A stretch of 64,000 nt of DNA, from the NCBI RefSeq assembly GCF_026230105.1, contig NC_079482.1, positions 1,054,001-1,118,000 on the forward strand. Direction: 5' to 3'. The position numbers and the translations under genes were made by a program. This DNA is from Diorhabda sublineata (taxonomy: Eukaryota > Arthropoda > Insecta > Coleoptera > Chrysomelidae). Every line of letters starts with the position of its first letter. The first letter of the stretch is position 1. The notes under the pieces are model-generated. The model ran no database searches, was not told where the DNA came from, and was given only the letters and a program-made list of their open reading frames with translations. Below, one piece after another: positions 58,330-64,000 of the stretch.

Positions 58330-61300
58330 ATTATTGGTTACCCAGATATGATTAGGTTCACAAAGACATAAATCGCATCCCGTTAGATTTTCCAGATACC
58401 TGAGAGTCGTGGAAAACTAATTCCATGAAAATTGCGCTGTTGTCAAATGAAGTTTTCGTGAAAATTTGATAACAAAAAAAAAGTATTAGACACGCGATGT
58501 TGTCAAATCTAGCTTTAGTCAAAATTGGAAATATTTGAAGACATTGGAACATGTTGCGGTGTTGCCAAACATATTTTCGTCCAGAATTTGAAGATATGCG
58601 ATGTTGGCAAATCTAACGCCGTCCAGAATTACGAAATTTTGAAAAAATCGCAAAATATTGCGGTGTTGCCGATCGTACATTTTTTCACTGAGGATAATTT
58701 GTAAAAAGGGAAGCATATTAAAATTGCGATGTTGTCGAATGAACTTTTCGTCAATGATCGCGCATATTTGAAAAACAAAGAAATGTATTAGACATGCGAT
58801 GTTGTCGAATGTAGCTTTCGCCCAGAATTGCGGAGATTATTGAACAAACAAACAAATTACGGTGTTGCAAAACGCATCTTCGTAAAAAATGACGGATATT
58901 TGCAGACTAAAAAACGTATAAGAATGGCAGCGTTGCCGAAAGTGGTTGTGTCGACATTTGCGGATATTTGAAAGTGAAAAACGGACTGCGATGTTGCCGA
59001 ATGTAGCTTTCGTCCAGAATTGCGGAGATTATGGAACAAACAAACAAATTACGGTGTTGCAAAACGCATCTTCGTAAAAAATGACGGATATTTGCAGACT
59101 AAAAAACGTATAAGAATGGCAGCGTTGCCGAAAGTGGTTTCGTCGACATTTGCGGATATTTGAAAGTGAAAAACGTACTGCGATGTTGCCGAATGTAGCT
59201 TTCGTCCAGAATTGCGGAGATTATGGAACAAACAAACAAATTACGGTGTTGCAAAACGCATCTTGGTAAAAAATGACGGATATTTGCAGACTAAAAAACG
59301 TATAAGAATTGCAGCGTTGCCGAAAGTGGTTTCGTCGACATTTGCGGATATTTGAAAGTGAAAAACGTACTGCGATGTTGCCGAATGTAGCTTTCGTCCA
59401 GAATTGCGGAGATTATTGAACAAACAAACAAATTACGGTGTTGCAAAACGCATCTTTGTAAAAAATGACGGATATTTGCAGACTAAAAAACGTATAAGAA
59501 TGGCAGTGTTGCCGAAAGTGGTTTCGTCGACATTTGCGGATATTTGAAAGTGAAAAACGGACTGCGATGTTGCCGAATGTAGCTTTCGCCCAGAATTGCG
59601 GAGATTATTGAACAAACAAACAAATTACGGTGTTGCAAAACGCATCTTCGTAAAAAATGACGGATATTTGCAGACTAAAAAACGTATAAGAATGGCAGCG
59701 TTGCCGAAAGTGGTTGTGTCGACATTTGCGGATATTTGAAAGTGAAAAACGGACTGCGATGTTGCCGAATGTAGCTTTCGTCCAGAATTGCGGAGATTAT
59801 GGAACAAACAAACAAATTACGGTGTTGCAAAACGCATCTTCGTAAAAAATGACGGATATTTGCAGACTAAAAAACGTATAAGAATGGCAGCGTTGCCGAA
59901 AGTGGTTTCGTCGACATTTGCGGATATTTGAAAGTGAAAAACGTACTGCGATGTTGCCGAATGTAGCTTTCGTCCAGAATTGCGGAGATTATGGAACAAA
60001 CAAACAAATTACGGTGTTGCAAAACGCATCTTGGTAAAAAATGACGGATATTTGCAGACTAAAAAACGTATAAGAATTGCAGCGTTGCCGAAAGTGGTTT
60101 CGTCGACATTTGCGGATATTTGAAAGTGAAAAACGTACTGCGATGTTGCCGAATGTAGCTTTCGTCCAGAATTGCGGAGATTATTGAACAAACAAACAAA
60201 TTACGGTGTTGCAAAACGCATCTTTGTAAAAAATGACGGATATTTGCAGACTAAAAAACGTATAAGAATGGCAGTGTTGCCGAAAGTGGTTTCGTCGACA
60301 TTTGCGGATATTTGAAAGTGAAAAACGGACTGCGATGTTGCCGAATGTAGCTTTCGTCCAGAATTGCGGAGATTATTGAACAAACAAACAAATTACGGTG
60401 TTGCAAAACGCATCTTCGTAAAAAATGACGGATATTTGCAGACTAAAAAACGTATAAGAATGGCAGCGTTGCCGAAAGTGGTTGTGTCGACATTTGCGGA
60501 TATTTGAAAGTGAAAAACGGACTGCGATGTTGCCGAATGTAGCTTTCGTCCAGAATTGCGGAGATTATGGAACAAACAAACAAATTACGGTGTTGCAAAA
60601 CGCATCTTCGTAAAAAATGACGGATATTTGCAGACTAAAAAACGTATAAGAATGGCAGCGTTGCCGAAAGTGGTTTCGTCGACATTTGCGGATATTTGAA
60701 AGTGAAAAACGTACTGCGATGTTGCCGAATGTAGCTTTCGTCCAGAATTGCGGAGATTATGGAACAAACAAACAAATTACGGTGTTGCAAAACGCATCTT
60801 CGTAAAAAATGACGGATATTTGCAGACTAAAAAACGTATAAGAATGGCAGCGTTGCCGAAAGTGGTTTCGTCGACATTTGCGGATATTTGAAAGTGAAAA
60901 ACGTACTGCGATGTTGCCGAATGTAGCTTTCGTCCAGAATTGCGGAGATTATTGAACAAACAAACAAATTACGGTGTTGCAAAACGCATCTTCGTAAAAA
61001 ATGACGGATATTTGCAGACTAAAAAACGTATAAGAATGGCAGCGTTGCCGAAAGTGGTTGTGTCGACATTTGCGGATATTTGAAAGTGAAAAACGGACTG
61101 CGATGTTGCTGAATGTAGCTTTCGTCCAGAATTGCGGAGATTATTGAACAAACAAACAAATTACGGTGTTGCAAAACGCATCTTCGTAAAAAATGACGGA
61201 TATTTGCAGACTAAAAAACGTATAAGAATGGCAGCGTTGCCGAAAGTGGTTGTGTCGACATTTGCGGATATTTGAAAGTGAAAAACGGACTGCGATGTTG

Positions 61301-62740
61301 CCGAATGTAGCTTTCGTCCAGAATTGCGGAGATTATGGAACAAACAAACAAATTACGGTGTTGCAAAACGCATCTTCGTAAAAAATGACGGATATTTGCA
61401 GACTAAAAAACGTATAAGAATTGCAGCGTTGCCGAAAGTGGTTTCGTCGACATTTGCGGATATTTGAAAGTGAAAAACGTACTGCGATGTTGCCGAATGT
61501 AGCTTTCGTCCAGAATTGCGGAGATTATTGAACAAACAAACAAATTACGGTGTTGCAAAACGCATCTTCGTAAAAAATGACGGATATTTGCAGACTAAAA
61601 AACGTATAAGAATGGCAGCGTTGCCGAAAGTGGTTGTGTCGACATTTGCGGATATTTGAAAGTGAAAAACGGACTGCGATGTTGCCGAATGTAGCTTTCG
61701 TCCAGAATTGCGGAGATTATTGAACAAACAAACAAATTACGGTGTTGCAAAACGCATCTTCGTAAAAAATGACGGATATTTGCAGACTAAAAAACGTATA
61801 AGAATGGCAGCGTTGCCGAAAGTGGTTTCGTCGACATTTGCGGATATTTGAAAGTGAAAAACGGACTGCGATGTTGCCGAATGTAGCTTTCGTCCAGAAT
61901 TGCGGAGATTATGGAACAAACAAACAAATTACGGTGTTGCAAAACGCATCTTCGTAAAAAATGACGGATATTTGCAGACTAAAAAACGTATAAGAATTGC
62001 AGCGTTGCCGAAAGTGGTTTCGTCGACATTTGCGGATATTTGAAAGTGAAAAACGTACTGCGATGTTGCCGAATGTAGCTTTCGTCCAGAATTGCGGAGA
62101 TTATTGAACAAACAAACAAATTACGGTGTTGCAAAACGCATCTTCGTAAAAAATGACGGATATTTGCAGACTAAAAAACGTATAAGAATGGCAGCGTTGC
62201 CGAAAGTGGTTGTGTCGACATTTGCGGATATTTGAAAGTGAAAAACGGACTGCGATGTTGCCGAATGTAGCTTTCGTCCAGAATTGCGGAGATTATGGAA
62301 CAAACAAACAAATTACGGTGTTGCAAAACGCATCTTCGTAAAAAATGACGGATATTTGCAGACTAAAAAACGTATAAGAATGGCAGCGTTGCCGAAAGTG
62401 GTTTCGTCGACATTTGCGGATATTTGAAAGTGGAAAACGGACTGCGATGTTGCCGAATGTAGCTTTCGTCCAGAATTGCGGAGATTATTGAACAAACAAA
62501 CAAATTACGGTGTTGCAAAACGCATCTTTGTAAAAAATGACGGATATTTGCAGACTAAAAAGCGTATAAGAATGGCAGTGTTGCCGAAAGTGGTTTCGTC
62601 GAGAATTACGGATATTTGGAAGCAAAGAATCGGATAAAAATTACGGTATAACGGTGTTGCCAAACTTAGAAAATGTACAATATTCGTAGAATTAATATGA
62701 AGAAACATACCAATTTTGCGATGTTGCCACATGTAGTTGT
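58330..62740. repeat. 192-bp tandem satellite (trimer of ~64-bp subunits), about 20 copies
   Basis: ACGGTGTTGCAAAACGCATC recurs every 192 bp from about 58858 to 62506, with degenerate copies on both sides. Each unit holds three related subunits of 68, 61 and 63 bp, each containing a TGTTGCC/CGTTGCC-like core followed by (T/C)TTCGT and GCGGA(T/G)ATT. In the degenerate left edge only the ~64-bp periodicity remains. Variants recur every four units (768 bp) in the left half. The period is 64 codons, so identical 60-codon minus frames recur in every copy. Each is closed by a stop and none is accepted as a gene. Confidence 0.95.
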
Positions 62741-64000
62741 GCCAAGAGCTTAGGAAATTGGATGGATCGTTATTCAATCGAATATATCGTAAAACTCATT
62801 TCGAATTTATAATTTGAAAAAAAAAACAAAATTATCGATCACTATTTATGTAGTATACAATTATCTAGTCATCATGGTTGTACCGATAAAAAAGATTCAG
62901 ACGAAATTAACTTCTAGTACTGTCACTTCTCATTCAATTAAAAGGTTGTAGCTGCACCTACGAAGAGTTAGGCATGTTCCCCGCTGCGAGCCCCATCCAT
63001 CTCTCAGTCGAGACCACCCGACCGTCCAACCGATAGTAGCCTACAACGGAGGAGGACCCCGACAGAGAATAGGCCCGTCACTTCCAGCACCAAACGTACC
63101 AGCTTCCATACTGGTTTTTTTTGTCATTTAAATCATTAATGGACTCGAAAAAATCAATCTATTAACGAAAAAAGTACAATATACACGCGATACAAAGTTT
63201 TGAACTATTTTAGACCGCGGATGAATCGTTCCAAATAAGTATTACGTCATTAGCGCCGATCGTGTTGGAAAGCGGCTGCTGTTTTTCGAACAGTTATCAA
63301 AATGGAGGAAATTTCTACGTAATAAACATGATCTAGTTTGATGGATGATGTCTGTTGACAATATAATAAAAATTATTTGGCAACATTCAACGAATTTATC
63401 CACATCCGCGTTATTTTCATGAAACGTATAAATCAGCTTATAAAAGCTGGCAGATTTTATATGATTATAAATTGACTGGCCTAATATTAGGTTAGGAGAC
63501 CGGCCACACGGACGAACCCCGACTGTGAATAACTGACAACCAAGATAAACTGGCAACTGTGGGTGGTGGCTTGTTGTCGCAGACTTAATGTGCATGTATT
63601 CATTATTTATTATTCAAATCGGAAAATATCTTTGTCACACTTCATTAGGACTCTTAGTATATTATGTGAATTTATGGACTTGTTCCTAGAGGAGGATTTG
63701 GAGATACAGAGTGAACCGAAAGTTTCGTTTTGATTGAATTTTTAATGATAAGGGTGTGCACTTTGAGGAAAAAGAAAATTTTCTATTTCTTGCATTGAAT
63801 TTTTCGTGTATTTTCAACTATTATGTCTAAAAATTCAAAAATATTAGAAAAAAATTGACATCCCTGTATAAAAATTTCCATATTTTCCAAACCATTTGAG
63901 ACATCGAAATATTTTTGACATTAATTAATTGAGAAAATGTGTGTCTAAGTGTCTGTATATATTGAATTCTATCAATTTTTTATTTGTCTCAAATATACAG
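62741..64000. other. Unique DNA with a GC-rich patch
   Basis: Positions 62945-63110 are GC-rich (CCCCGCTGCGAGCCCCATCC) without coding frame, tRNA fold or repeat that I can recognise. The 117-codon minus frame at 63242-63595 has no known motif. A decayed insertion or an untranslated exon are both possible for the GC-rich patch. From 63600 to the end the sequence is plain AT-rich DNA. Confidence 0.4.

Noticed and set aside
58857..62495. Twenty identical 60-residue minus-strand proteins
   Set aside because: They are the by-product of a 192-bp (64-codon) period. There is no start context, codon bias or domain, and the trimer substructure explains the sequence.
62945..63110. tRNA, SINE or rRNA fragment
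   Set aside because: GC-rich, but no cloverleaf, internal A/B promoter boxes or known rRNA core could be identified by eye.
63242..63595. 117-codon minus frame near the right end
   Set aside because: No recognisable domain and no splice or start support. Left unannotated.

Overview
The window looks like a piece of an insect nuclear genome. It is AT-rich and gene-poor, with small exons separated by consensus GT-AG introns. It carries mariner-type transposase relics, a jockey-like non-LTR retrotransposon relic, and short interstitial (TTAGG)n tracts, which is the common insect telomere motif. The insect order cannot be fixed from the sequence. More than half of the window is satellite-like tandem repeat DNA.

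One gene is well supported. Three minus-strand coding exons (16522-16315, 14674-14481, 4030-3782) join in frame to give the first 217 residues of a multi-pass membrane protein. It is probably an insect member of the fatty acid hydroxylase/sterol desaturase superfamily. The rest of the gene, including any histidine-box catalytic part, must lie left of position 1. Its second intron is about 10.45 kb and is filled largely by three tandem arrays (213-bp, 60-bp and 475-bp units). Intron 1 holds a foldback element, and a 147-bp array lies in what should be intron 3.

Layout: 1-1975 unassigned; 1976-3755 147-bp array; 3782-16522 the gene with its intronic arrays; 17090-19460 degenerate ~200-bp repeats with an AGATGGCGC core, arranged head to head; 20014-27240 satellites of a ~30-bp motif family mixed with mariner and reverse-transcriptase relics; 27690-29380 two GC-richer islands; 29840-36246 the same motif family in the opposite orientation, with a TTAGG-bearing hairpin; 36669-37417 a nested foldback element; 38480-44232 a mariner relic, then a 455-bp array carrying a transposase motif; 44878-49187 a reverse-transcriptase relic, then a 212-bp array apparently derived from a retrotransposon ORF tail; 51352-52828 a 211-bp array; 53330-53480 a mariner relic; 54391-54468 a TTAGG tract; 54680-57450 a 460-bp array; 57710-57862 a possible exon; 58330-62740 a 192-bp array; then unassigned sequence to the end.

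The most unusual patterns are these. (i) A single ~30-bp ancestral motif appears to underlie seven arrays on both strands, and it repeatedly forms seven-subunit higher-order units of 204-213 bp. (ii) Three satellite blocks are each bracketed by 100-280 bp direct duplications of non-satellite DNA. (iii) Two large satellites have monomers that contain recognisable transposable-element protein motifs. Most open reading frames in the window are by-products of tandem repetition and are not genes.
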